The notes below the pieces were generated by a model. That model saw only the letters and a program-made list of their open reading frames with translations. It did no database searches and was not told the origin of the DNA. Below are positions 47,701 through 53,111 of a stretch of DNA of 64,000 nt, piece by piece (positions within the stretch are counted from its first letter, which is position 1; each line of letters begins with the position of its first letter). Position numbers and translations under genes: made by a program. The stretch is from the NCBI RefSeq assembly GCF_000775915.1, contig NZ_BBLT01000004.1, positions 530,331 through 594,330 of the forward strand. The letters are read 5' to 3'. This stretch comes from Sporocytophaga myxococcoides. GTDB lineage: Bacteria > Bacteroidota > Bacteroidia > Cytophagales > Cytophagaceae.

Positions 47701-47972
47701 ATCCATCGCTTTCTGAAAGTATCTATATAAAATTGTATCCGAATGTTGTATACAGCAGTTTTACACTGGAATATAATTCAATCGGAGCAAACCAGAAGGT
47801 GCTGGTGTCAATATACAATACACTGGGAGTATTGCTGATGCAGAGAGAGATCAGCGGTACATCTGGTAACTTCCAGTCAGACTTTAATGTAGTAGGAATG
47901 ACTGCAGGAACCTATTTCCTTAAGATTACAGATGGAAATGACCAGTATATAAAAACCTTTATTAAAGAATAG
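35775..47972 (+). CDS. Giant 4065-residue T9SS-secreted multidomain surface protein
   Basis: Order: signal peptide (about 1-22); an N-terminal DUF7948-like domain (FIENRGQLASHDGKAMKDIR); seven SBBP blades (about 256-730; WATYYGGTGNDYGTAIASD and similar), enough for a full propeller; an MBG-like unit (733-812); four pairs of Ig-like (PSAINGLTDVCPGE) and Fn3-like domains (814-1535); seven CARDB units (1537-2480; ADLSVxSxxxP ... YxVKNIG); an uncharacterised middle; a collagen-like Gly/Pro segment (3036-3152) and Pro-rich linker; a CDPNE-start domain (3352-3540); Fn3 (3881-3972); a type A T9SS sorting domain (3988-4065; ending KITDGNDQYIKTFIKE). Probable adhesin or matrix scaffold. No enzyme motif seen. 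Preceded by 509 bp of control region; followed by a terminator. Confidence 0.92.
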   Translation: MNRFLHLLCCFFLTAFIPIEASDLSTIKKNASPLFIENRGQLASHDGKAMKDIRYYMSAKGAQVYFLLDRIVYSFKKEKEQFSEATGKLKDQGKNNEVTFEEQTLVLHLKGGNKTPEILTEEKAEGHYNFYYKHCPDGITNVPGYRKIIYKKIYPNIDLVFYANNQGLKYDFIVHPGGDPSKIAMEYEGAEGTAISSNGQLLINHSLGKIEELKPYTYQIINNQTVEVASDFKLINNKTVGFNLSRFNKNQVLIIDPFATYYGGTGHDEAIDIATDAAGNIYMAGNTYSDDFPTQNISGGYNQSSFSGYQDVFIVKFNNNGVRQWSTYFGGNDEDVLSGIGVDANGNIAITGSTTSNDFPVKTLSGGYQQPFGEEYVKDAFIAKFNAGGALQWSTYFGGSEDEEGSDVAIDGSGNIIVTGTTNSTNLPVKSLTGALNVSTSFGTGDIYFAKFDANGARLWASYYGGISINPSGIAIDANNNFWITGVTSYGFTGKSVSGAYNQNINFSGTNLYDAFLMKFNSSASLVWATCYGGNGTETAGRIAIDAGNNVLITGGTASADFPLQNLSGAYNQTSNAGGESDAFIVKFSNAGARLWATYYGGTGNDYGTAIASDKSNNILVGGYSSQGNLPTLAIAGGYNQSQGSTQYDDDGFILKFNNSGVRQWATYYGGSYDDQITAITSDGNGNVIAAGYSNSESLPVQSNANGYSQGNDYSTKAIIVQLSPNGVLSFGQTPQTITFNPLPDRDFDDYFTLNASSSSGLPVTYTVSGPAQLYNGEVSFTGIGTVTIQASQNGNATYKAADPVVRTFCVNPNRPYAIQGEESSCLGEQIYSTSSLDGATYHWLVSSGGTITKNEGRTITVKWNTLGNQTVSLYINGNCGKNSDTISKTISVVSLPPLGTVTTVHPANDANNLTLPVIFTWNKTANATKYDLYYGNNDFSLTYPYANNITDTSYKVTFGINYGVPYKWKIVAKSICETKESTLKTFTLNCVTPSQPAAINGSTSACPGEETYYVEQQSGVDYNWTVSGGGTVTGFGSFASVNWTSTGTFIITVTPSVACGKTGTAKTLTVTVADKPTPVAAVNMIPADAATDLALPLTLSWSASQNADNYDLFIWKDGSSKPSSPMQKEITSTSYVLNSGLEFGKPYKWQVVAKNSCKSKESAIQTFTLNCITPQQPSAISGETQTCPVKKSYSIQGADGIDYTWSVTGDGVISGSGPSVEVTWITPGTYTLTVTPSVKCGKTGTARTLQVTVINSPVPVAVSGMTPANGTENLTLPLDLSWSTAKDATSYDLFLWQKSESKPGLPFRNNLTGLTYRVTEELAKGVIYNWQIVARNTCKQTEGPVQTFKLFCPVPDQPSAINGLTDVCPGEWTYSVNSQFATKYEWQVSGGGLVTGTGAGASVKVNWTTTGTFNLTVTPVADCGERGASKTIEVSVKNPVTPAAITDMKPADGAINASVPVNLTWSSSFGATSYDLYIWPDSLASRPSNNYATNISGPAYAAKTGLTNNLLYKWQVIAKNNCRSTEGPVQRFKTMPLPDLQIVDTTIPKSANGGTPIELTWEVKNTGLASTGSAAWQDRVYLSTDLDLRAAEDQLLGTFDNISYLQPNKSYTQRQEITLPSTPGTYYLFIITDNTHATCSGTLTGDKCSTERVSGGSHVLESNEQNNYIYKVITINPSPAADLAVTSVGAPTPVFNGSKINVTYQVKNIGQANAVGKKSYASGVIPMVTGGIGGGSYRGGAVPSCYDQYWNDMIYLSEDETYSPETDVYIGYSFVALKSKTERDICRNFAGIPLAIDSSYTMISEVNLPPKYVGKYYILVVAADKEGVDEASRYGNNIKASEQITINLTPPPDFSVTKVDAPATAVAGKEGFFSYTVKNIGASGPHKSENVWYDNIYISKKNTFNKDSSISIGKFYKTNNPEFLADSIYTNTKQINIPEGIAGDYYVYVVTNEEFKVFEHTYTANNIARSEGTMKISAGSYADLSVLSVEVPDTIYAGREFTVKYQVKNIGTGRVTADYSDYVYYSSTSTWNPVYVLRSNYMKGVFEPEQIKNLELKVTAPESIGEAWFFVYSDPHNDIFENGSEANNLKGILKSVYIKYAPLEADLSVTSLTVPSVGNSGSKLKIDWKINNIGNDITKANSWSDGIYLSADSILDANDKALVVNNFRNSPLSPKEGYNGSAEVDLPKGLSGKYFIFLVTDPTKAVINDASEKNNIAAKAINLTSNPAADLIVTSWNAPSEAYAGQTITVKYTVKNQGGTDAQSIYKDIKYWTDAIYVALDPALASQSGVVQVGKSGFNQILKKNESYTDSIEVKLPDYLNGNYFIFYKADNQNLVYENNQDDNNLSIGLPIKISTAAPADLVVKRLNLTPSAYLGDTIQASYSVRNIGTVPAIGNLRNNVFLSKDLILQTDKDMLVNYDYTSIKLLPGDSIRGTFSAPLTGITPDVYNGLLQTNSSNAVNEINTNNNTGASSNTLTVKARSLYLDVVENTVLTPKDRLYYQVNVEADLDLIFTLTSDQSYGLNEVYIAYNRVPSSTDFDFKYTETNRPNQKVLVPQTKVGNYYILIRSSVGYNGNQKLKLLAKALPFSILNITPNQMGQGIVSGVLNGAGFKNGVKVVLKNGNATVATAKVVKMVSSMELQLRWDLTSTPKGIYDVVAINPDNKEQVLVKGVVVEAAKAYTIDYIPQAPSILRKGKSGFYTFTFRNTSNVDIPVLHGDLTVLEKTEVVEVQKLEGKIITGKDYPLDIDLPNTDYTEIGGIKLIPFISRDLAPGKQITLAVNLGIRDFNYNNFPLSVRLYAYDQQHLMKKLNQDLELMRLGILSDPALLRADIVEGLVETAGNRKAFVDLFLTPSFKNGLLTETDTVGFDFACHSCLDAEGLNAAYPKENDTDGITFNYDPGASPGTVNLPTAVFGPGQDYLWEINKYNGTAGTDPGFDMIKVQGSINVTATATNPFVVRISSLDEDNYPGYLSGWWPSVTKSWPIAVAEGGIKSFETSKISIDTSRFVAHNYTYGGKFSLKLQGTDTLLLVFTPRIPKPGEAGIPGAPGGYGQPGSPGGQGGPGNSTTPAGPGGPGGTGGPGGGSGGQGGPGGSSTTGPGGTGGPGGPGGPGDGGSTSGGSGGEGGSGGTGPGGTGPGGESGPTGTINPGPETTPPGTPPGTPPRKKPGSRTKGPGSYRTSKYYVPPRPRTPSEQELPPPPQQPCNESNTSSDICKKTFDVTNQAVKVATKASDPYSAAISVGSTLFPIDNCYANAVVGGVADGLNGALSAKDAKGFNPAISMSIAANAIKFTVAVTLCSETNEEVKRRGQMIIDGINCVNSSSGVEFFINVATCIGKEFFCTNILSSCDPNEIIGPVGYGPDRMVASSQPMSYKVTYENDSAAATTAAQRVSITVPLDDHLNPLSFRVGKFGFGKFNFEVPANQSSYLTTLDLPDSLGYDVEAIAGVDVIKNELFWTFQTIDPATGLPPSNPLKGYLPINDLFGNGEGYVTYSIRPKESVQTGDTVRARASIVFDTNEPIITNQASNTLDAKAPVSSVNILPVEIDSTTLITVKVEDDEKGSGPGNYDLYVSENGGPYNILAQKYSADRPYLFKGTPGYNYCFFSIARDNTGNMERMKTNAEACTHVKVGSTDITLLSPNGGESFCSGAAINISWLSTGTNPVDLSYSSDSGKTYTSIVEGQPATGTYTWILPESVTASDNYLIRITDSEAPTKADSSDRVFAIGKVNTANAGSDETVCKSTTPYNLSGYSPEGGVWTGKGVRTDGLFDPSLAGSGIHTIKYSINTNNCLTIESKNITVTESPEVTLDAIAPVDVNTPAFALTGGKPVGGTYSGMGIVDGTFNPAITGAGSFNITYTYKIGDACAGTATQAITVYTSVEAPTNLTGKAVSATQINLSWLDNSTTETGYIVERSVNGSDFEVIAILPANSTSYNDKNLIPDGVYFYKVKAVNSTGIHSQYSNVIKTIADPVAIHPSLSESIYIKLYPNVVYSSFTLEYNSIGANQKVLVSIYNTLGVLLMQREISGTSGNFQSDFNVVGMTAGTYFLKITDGNDQYIKTFIKE
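44890..45240 (+). repeat. GC-rich Gly/Pro collagen-like coding repeat
   Basis: Inside the giant gene, about 115 codons encode Gly-X-X-like triplets (GAPGGYGQPGSPGGQGGPG and similar), with repeated DNA units such as GGTGGACCTGGCGGA. The local GC content is far above the AT-rich surroundings. Such tandem DNA can expand or contract by slippage. Confidence 0.85.
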
Positions 47973-47993
47973 AGGCTTATTATCTTAAAAAAC

Positions 47994-48027
47994 AAAAAGG
48001 CTGTCTCGCATTGGGACAGCCTTTTTT
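47994..48027 (+). terminator. Terminator of the giant gene
   Basis: AAAAAGGCTGTC (47994-48005) pairs with GACAGCCTTTTT (48015-48026) around a nine-base loop; the T-run continues. It begins 22 bases after the stop and could also serve the convergent gene ending at 48078. Confidence 0.9.
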
Positions 48028-48077
48028 ATTGATCACTTATTTTTAATTAATTAACTCAGATATTAAATTAAAACAAC

Positions 48078-48461
48078 TTAAGATTTTATTTTATTGGGGG
48101 AAAATCGCTTACGCTGCAATTGCTTTAGCCTTCTGAACTTTACCACCATATATACTTCCTGGTTTAAATATCCTTCAAAAACCTGAAGAATAGACTCGGT
48201 AATCTTTTTCTTATTTGAGTGATACAATTTCAAAGAAGCATCTGAAACAAAACCAACTCTTGTCTTATAGCAAAATGGCTTAAGAAAGGACGGCAGACCT
48301 GAAATCAGGTAAACTAATTCTTCTGAGGACAGGCCTTTAATCATCTCCTGAAAAAAGATTTTGAGAATATCTTCTGATAATTTCATGTCTAAAGTAACTG
48401 AAAGCCTGATCGCCAAATCACGCAACATAGTACTAGAAACTCCTTTATACTTGATAAGCAT
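48078..48461 (-). CDS. DUF2267-like hypothetical protein
   Basis: 127 residues, basic and helical. LRDLAIRLSVTLDMKLSEDI and MIKGLSSEELVYLISGLPSF followed by LKPFCY recall the DUF2267 pattern (rLp..LR.fY), and the C-terminus is strongly basic (KFRRLKQLQRKRFSPNKIKS). Function unknown. Met12 is an alternative start (48428). It converges with the giant gene and is separated from the GAF/PAS gene by a terminator. Confidence 0.6.
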   Translation of the reverse strand: MLIKYKGVSSTMLRDLAIRLSVTLDMKLSEDILKIFFQEMIKGLSSEELVYLISGLPSFLKPFCYKTRVGFVSDASLKLYHSNKKKITESILQVFEGYLNQEVYMVVKFRRLKQLQRKRFSPNKIKS

Positions 48462-48572
48462 AAATCTGCAGCATTTAATTTAATTATTTTAAGAATAAAA
48501 AACTCCATTCTATGAAGAGCTGGATACGTCCTGGGCTAAATTACTAGATAACTCATATCCTAAAAATGATAA

Positions 48573-48614
48573 AAGGAGCTCAAAAAAATGATTTTTATCA
48601 TTTTTGAGCTCCTT
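48573..48614 (-). terminator. Long-stem terminator after the GAF/PAS gene
   Basis: AAGGAGCTCAAAAA (from 48573) pairs with TTTTTGAGCTCCTT (to 48614), extended inward by ATGAT/ATCAT. It starts 15 bases beyond the stop at 48629. Outer flanks (AACTCA/TGAGTT) could lengthen the stem. Confidence 0.85.
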
Positions 48615-48628
48615 GAGTTATTTCAAAA

Positions 48629-50608
48629 TTAGAAATCTGAGTTTATTAAAGCTAATCCCAATGTCCTCGCTTGACTATTATATAACTCTACTCCAATTCT
48701 ATCACTTGTAATGTGATATCTGGCGCCTATATATTTAATGATCAACCCGTTACTATCCAATACTGGTACAATAGTGGCATCTACCCAGTAATGACTACCA
48801 TCTTTTGCTTTGTTTTTGATAATTCCTCTGAAAACCTTTCCTGCCTTTATCGTTTCCCAGAACAACTTAAAAAGCTCCTTAGGCATATCCGGATGCCTGA
48901 ATATATTATGTGCCTTACCTATCAGTTCTTCTTTAGAATATTTTGACACCTCACAAAGCTTTACATTTGCCATTAGGATGTTTCCATATTGATCAGATTC
49001 AGACATAATTGTAGTGAGACCAAATACATTTTCCCGAACCTGAAGTTCGGCTTTCATTGCTTCAAGCTGAATCATGCTCTTTCTCATTTCTTCCTGAGAG
49101 CTTGCCAGCTCCTCCATACTCTGTCTAAGCTCTTCTTCCTGAGCTTTAAGATGTGCTGCCTGGATTTGTGATTCTCCAAGCAAAGTCCTCGATTCTGCAG
49201 TTTTATAAGCAATTGGTATTATATCACTGACAGACTTTACAAACTCAAGGTGCAGGGTTTTCCACTTTTTTACATTAAGATGATTTTCACACCTGATAAT
49301 TCCGGCTAGCTTTTCATTTATAAAAAAGGGTACCTCCAATAATGATTTGGTTATGGAAAACTCAGCATGTCTTTTATGGAAATCTGTAATTGCATTCGTT
49401 TCATGAGTATTATCTATCACTATAGATTGACCCTTTTCCAATAATTTCAGGTATATTGGAAATTCGTTTACAGAAAGTTCCTGTCCGGATACATATTCCA
49501 TTTTACTATGCATAAATAAGTTTTCCAGATGAATCTTACCTGTTCTTTCATCATAACTCCAAATTGAAGCCTGATTGATCTGAAGTACATCAACCAAAAC
49601 AATGGTGATTTCCTTTAAAGAACCTTCGAGGTTTCCATCCTGTATATTTTTGCTTTTGGCAATCATCATCAATTTAGAGAGCATTTCTCTGTTTTTTTCA
49701 GCTTCGATGGAAAGCTCCCTTTCTCTTTCTAATATCTCTTCAGTCAACTTCTGATTGCGTACCATCTCTTCCTGTGTGGTGGCCAGCTCCTCCATATTCT
49801 GCCTCATTTCTTCCTCCTGAGTGCGCATATGCTCTGCCTGCATTTGAGTTTCACGCAGCAAATTTCTTGTCTGTTCATTGACTTTGACAGATGCAATGGT
49901 CGATGCGATACTTTCACTCAATTTTTCAACAAACTCAATCTGGTAAGGTAACATCTTTTTAAATGAAGCAATTTCCACAACACCTAATACCTGATTATTT
50001 ACAGCAAGCGGAACAATCAATATATTGGTAGGCCGGGCTTCTCCCAAGCCAGAAGTAATTTTTATATAATCTTGTGGTATCTCCGATATATATAAGCTGG
50101 CACCTTCTAGCAGGACCTGACCAGAAAGTCCTTCCCCAGGGTTAATTCTCTGGTCAAAAAATTTCTTTCTGTCATAGTCATAACATGATGCTAATCGAAG
50201 ATGAATATCTTCCGGATCCTCATCATGTATTATAAATAAAGCCCCCTGATTGGCTCCCAGGTATTTAACAAGGATCCTGATGATATTATCTGACAGTTCG
50301 GAAAGGTTGTGATTGGATCGCAGAATTTCAACAAACATTGCCAGACCTTCCGTAATCCATTTTATTTCTTTTTCCTGCTGTGCTATCCGCTTCATTTGAT
50401 CCCGCATGCTTATCAGCGAAAATGCAAGGGTATTTTGAACATTCTGATTAGTATTCTCTTCTCCTTCATACAGAACATCAAGATTACCCTGCTCTATTTC
50501 CTTAACAAATTTTGCTGCCGATTGTATGTCAAATTCATTATCAGCATTCCTCTTTAACAGGCTATCCAGAAATTTCTTATTAATCAGAATAAAAGGAAAA
50601 TTTTTCAT
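48629..50608 (-). CDS. GAF-GAF-PAS sensor protein without output domain
   Basis: 659 residues: an N-terminal region; GAF domain 1 (about 95-245; VKYLGANQGALFIIHDEDPE, NPGEGLSGQVLLEGASLYIS); a coiled coil with EEEMRQNMEELATTQEEM; GAF domain 2 (about 310-460); a second coiled coil of the same type; and an Aer-like PAS domain at the end (IFRHPDMPKELFKLFWETIK, KDGSHYWVDATIVPVL). No kinase, cyclase, GGDEF, HTH or methyl-accepting domain follows the PAS. It may act through protein contacts or may be a truncated kinase. It is transcribed alone. Its promoter region holds the 17-base motif shared with the giant gene. Confidence 0.88.
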   Translation of the reverse strand: MKNFPFILINKKFLDSLLKRNADNEFDIQSAAKFVKEIEQGNLDVLYEGEENTNQNVQNTLAFSLISMRDQMKRIAQQEKEIKWITEGLAMFVEILRSNHNLSELSDNIIRILVKYLGANQGALFIIHDEDPEDIHLRLASCYDYDRKKFFDQRINPGEGLSGQVLLEGASLYISEIPQDYIKITSGLGEARPTNILIVPLAVNNQVLGVVEIASFKKMLPYQIEFVEKLSESIASTIASVKVNEQTRNLLRETQMQAEHMRTQEEEMRQNMEELATTQEEMVRNQKLTEEILERERELSIEAEKNREMLSKLMMIAKSKNIQDGNLEGSLKEITIVLVDVLQINQASIWSYDERTGKIHLENLFMHSKMEYVSGQELSVNEFPIYLKLLEKGQSIVIDNTHETNAITDFHKRHAEFSITKSLLEVPFFINEKLAGIIRCENHLNVKKWKTLHLEFVKSVSDIIPIAYKTAESRTLLGESQIQAAHLKAQEEELRQSMEELASSQEEMRKSMIQLEAMKAELQVRENVFGLTTIMSESDQYGNILMANVKLCEVSKYSKEELIGKAHNIFRHPDMPKELFKLFWETIKAGKVFRGIIKNKAKDGSHYWVDATIVPVLDSNGLIIKYIGARYHITSDRIGVELYNSQARTLGLALINSDF

Positions 50609-51024
50609 AATACATTAAACAATTAGGGTATAAAAAAATCAATCAACTTTATCTATTTGTTAGATTTAATCGGAGTTGCCGATGTTTGTCAGAAAAATTT
50701 AAATCCATTCTTTAGAAAAAATAACTTAAGAATTTATTACAATTTGCAGCACAATTATCACATCCTCTTCCAGCTTTACAAGATGAAAAATTAGTAAGCA
50801 TCACAAATTAATTCAATGATAATTATCACTTTCTAAAAATCGACAAATATCATTACTATAGCTAACCACATAATGATCAACCGTATAAAAAAGATTAACA
50901 TTTCAACACTTGGATTCTATCTACAAAAGTCAAAATCTACTGCAAAAAATAGCTTTCTGATAACTACAACTTATAACAAAAACATTACAATAAAATTTGC
51001 TAAAAAAATAATAACTTTACCTTT
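50609..51024. other. AT-rich intergenic region, no gene seen
   Basis: These 416 bases have no frame longer than about 21 codons with a start. The only notable element is the copy of TTTTTCTGACAAACATC on the minus strand at 50681-50697, oriented toward the GAF/PAS gene. Confidence 0.6.
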
Positions 51025-51855
51025 TTACTTAACCTGAAAATGGATATGATCGTCATGCCTCACTGCCTGGCAGCCATGAAACCTGATTTTTCCAGATTGA
51101 AGATTCAGTCTTTCCTTTAAATGTGGCTCAATAAAAATCTTACTGACATCCTCTTCTTTATCTAATAATTCAACTAAAGATTTTGTACGTTCAGCATCAA
51201 ACTTAAAATCAGTCTTACTACTTTGAGGAATGATGTATTTTAAAAAACTATATTGCAAATAACCTTTGCTCTTGCAAAACTCAGCGGTTTTTACCTCTCC
51301 ATTCTGTGGCTCTTCACAAATTCCATATCCGATAAAAGAAGGACTTTCATTGCTTTCTTTACCTGAATGATTGTCTATATACAAAAATGCGAGGTCAAGT
51401 TTTCTGCCATCATTATGACTAAGATGAGGTATTAATGGAAATTTATCTATAAAAGGGAAACAAGCATCCAGATAATTTATTTCAGTTCCCGGATATTTCT
51501 TATTCATTTCAACAGAAGCATTCAGTATAGCTCTTCTAAGCTTTGGTGTCACATAATTGCGGTTGAACATCCACGTGATTTTATTCAATGGCTTTAAATG
51601 ATTCGCAGAATATATTGGAAGAGGAACTCTGCCAAATAAGGCTGCTACAGGAGGTACAATAATAAAAGCTGTAATTAAATATAGTACAACAAATGAAGTC
51701 AACTTTAATATTGTAAAAGCAACTTTACTTTTAATCCTTGGATCCAGAGATTTAAAAATATAAAGGGTTAATAAATATACTAACCCTCCTATCTGACTGA
51801 CAACAGTAAGTACACAAAAAATGAGTATTCTGAAAAATAACCTTACTTTATTCAT
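51025..51855 (-). CDS. Membrane-anchored LAS-type (peptidase M15-like) metallopeptidase, putative
   Basis: 276 residues from the ATG at 51855. Two membrane segments lie at the N-terminus (FFRILIFCVLTVVSQIGGLV and SFVVLYLITAFIIVPPVAAL). The extracytoplasmic part contains LSHNDGRKLDLAF, matching the HxxGxxxD zinc motif of LAS peptidases (peptidoglycan D-Ala hydrolases and relatives), and the C-terminus HDDHIHFQ, matching HxH. The order and spacing support a zinc-dependent cell-wall hydrolase, though overall similarity to a named family was not recognised. A TTG start at 51903 is possible but overlaps the putative frame tail of the upstream gene. Confidence 0.65.
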   Translation of the reverse strand: MNKVRLFFRILIFCVLTVVSQIGGLVYLLTLYIFKSLDPRIKSKVAFTILKLTSFVVLYLITAFIIVPPVAALFGRVPLPIYSANHLKPLNKITWMFNRNYVTPKLRRAILNASVEMNKKYPGTEINYLDACFPFIDKFPLIPHLSHNDGRKLDLAFLYIDNHSGKESNESPSFIGYGICEEPQNGEVKTAEFCKSKGYLQYSFLKYIIPQSSKTDFKFDAERTKSLVELLDKEEDVSKIFIEPHLKERLNLQSGKIRFHGCQAVRHDDHIHFQVK

Positions 51856-51966
51856 TCCGGAAAAATGGAGATTATTATTTATCAATATAAACTGCAAGCC
51901 CAAGAATTAGAACATGAACCAAAGATATAAGCCAAAACACTTTAAGTGAAGGGCTTGCAATTGAGC

Positions 51967-52530
51967 TTAATTGAGCTTTGATTTTTTCAGAAACAGTAGC
52001 CTGAATGTTAAAATCTGAATCATGAAATCGATACCGTCAAGACTTAATTTTTTTAACCCATAGTCCAGTACCTTTTTCTGAATCCTATTGGCATTATCAT
52101 CCCTTCTGATCTCATCTAATAACCGGGCTTTGGTAACTACTCCGTCAATCCCATTTTTAAAGAAGTCTGGCTGCTTTGAAAAAATGCGCTTAAAACCATT
52201 GTCCACCAAAGGTTCTATAAAATCCGCAAGTTTATTTTCCCAGATAAGGCATATTGATGTTTGTAATGCATATTTATTGGCAAGCATAATATAAATAACA
52301 ATAAGACCTATTGAGACAACAAGCAGCAGGTTACTCCATAAATCTCCTGATGGTGCGGCAGCCAGATAAGTATCGCCCGAAACATTATCCTGCACTGAAG
52401 ATGTACCTCTGATCACAAAAGCGGTAATGATTCCACTGACAGACAAACATAATCCTATAAAAACCACTTTTATCCAGTTTAAAAAAGACTTTCCTGCGAT
52501 TGATGTAAAAAGTTTTAGATTTTCATTCAT
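51967..52530 (-). CDS. Hypothetical membrane protein, possibly frameshifted near its C-terminus
   Basis: 187 residues with two membrane segments (NWIKVVFIGLCLSVSGIITAF and LLLVVSIGLIVIYIMLANKY) and a cytoplasmic helical region. The last 20 residues turn basic and hydrophobic (RLLFLKKSKLN) in an odd way. A different frame on the same strand, open from 52036 to 51875, encodes 53 residues of normal composition (NIQATVSEKIKAQLSSIASP followed by a membrane helix LKVFWLISLVHVLILGLAVY) and ends just 20 bases before the next start. A shift between about 52036 and 52000 would give a protein of about 215 residues with a third membrane segment. Function unknown. Confidence 0.6.
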   Translation of the reverse strand: MNENLKLFTSIAGKSFLNWIKVVFIGLCLSVSGIITAFVIRGTSSVQDNVSGDTYLAAAPSGDLWSNLLLVVSIGLIVIYIMLANKYALQTSICLIWENKLADFIEPLVDNGFKRIFSKQPDFFKNGIDGVVTKARLLDEIRRDDNANRIQKKVLDYGLKKLSLDGIDFMIQILTFRLLFLKKSKLN

Positions 52531-52699
52531 AGTAGTTTTAAAAAGAAGTTAAGTTATAAATTATCAAAAAGTTACATCCAAATACAGATTAAAATCTGAA
52601 AAAGAATAATGAACTAAAATAAGAATTTCTGTATTATAAATAAACTTCTATTATGAACGATTGAAAAAGTTAGAACTGAATGAAACAAAAATTTAATGC

Positions 52700-52888
52700 T
52701 TACCTATCCAAAGTCATTTTTAGTTTTATCAAAACATCCTCTACAAATTTATTTCTTTCTGAACATCTGATCTTTAAGCGATCAATCTCCATCCTTTTAA
52801 TCTCCAATTGAAAAAGCCTCTCTTGCAACTGCATAATCTTACTTTCCAATTCAACCTGTCTTTGATTAATATATTCTAGTCTATTCAT
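52700..52888 (-). CDS. Small coiled-coil protein, hypothetical
   Basis: A 62-residue frame from the ATG at 52888 (an upstream start at 52945 adds 19 residues). It is a single predicted coiled coil with heptads of Leu, Ile and Met (INQRQVELESKIMQLQERLF, then QLEIKRMEIDRLKI). No family recognised. The charge pattern argues for a real protein, but short AT-rich frames of this kind can be spurious. Confidence 0.45.
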   Translation of the reverse strand: MNRLEYINQRQVELESKIMQLQERLFQLEIKRMEIDRLKIRCSERNKFVEDVLIKLKMTLDR

Positions 52889-53111
52889 AAAAAAATACCA
52901 TTTAATATTAAACATTAATCCTTGAATAATGTTATTAGAATGCAAATAGTACCATTATCAACATCTTAATTATCTAATTACAAAGGCTTAAGCTAAATAC
53001 AAAAAGCAAGATCGTCCAGGTACAAACTCTGATATTTAAAAATGTTTTATTTTTTGATCTATATTTGAGTTTCAGACAGTAAAGATCTCACTATTATCTA
53101 ACAGAAAACCA

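Noticed and set aside
53060..53067. TATATTTG before the CheB-CheR kinase as a firm promoter.
   Set aside because: It fits TAnnTTTG, but no -33 partner is seen at the right distance, so it is mentioned only as a candidate within the gene entry.
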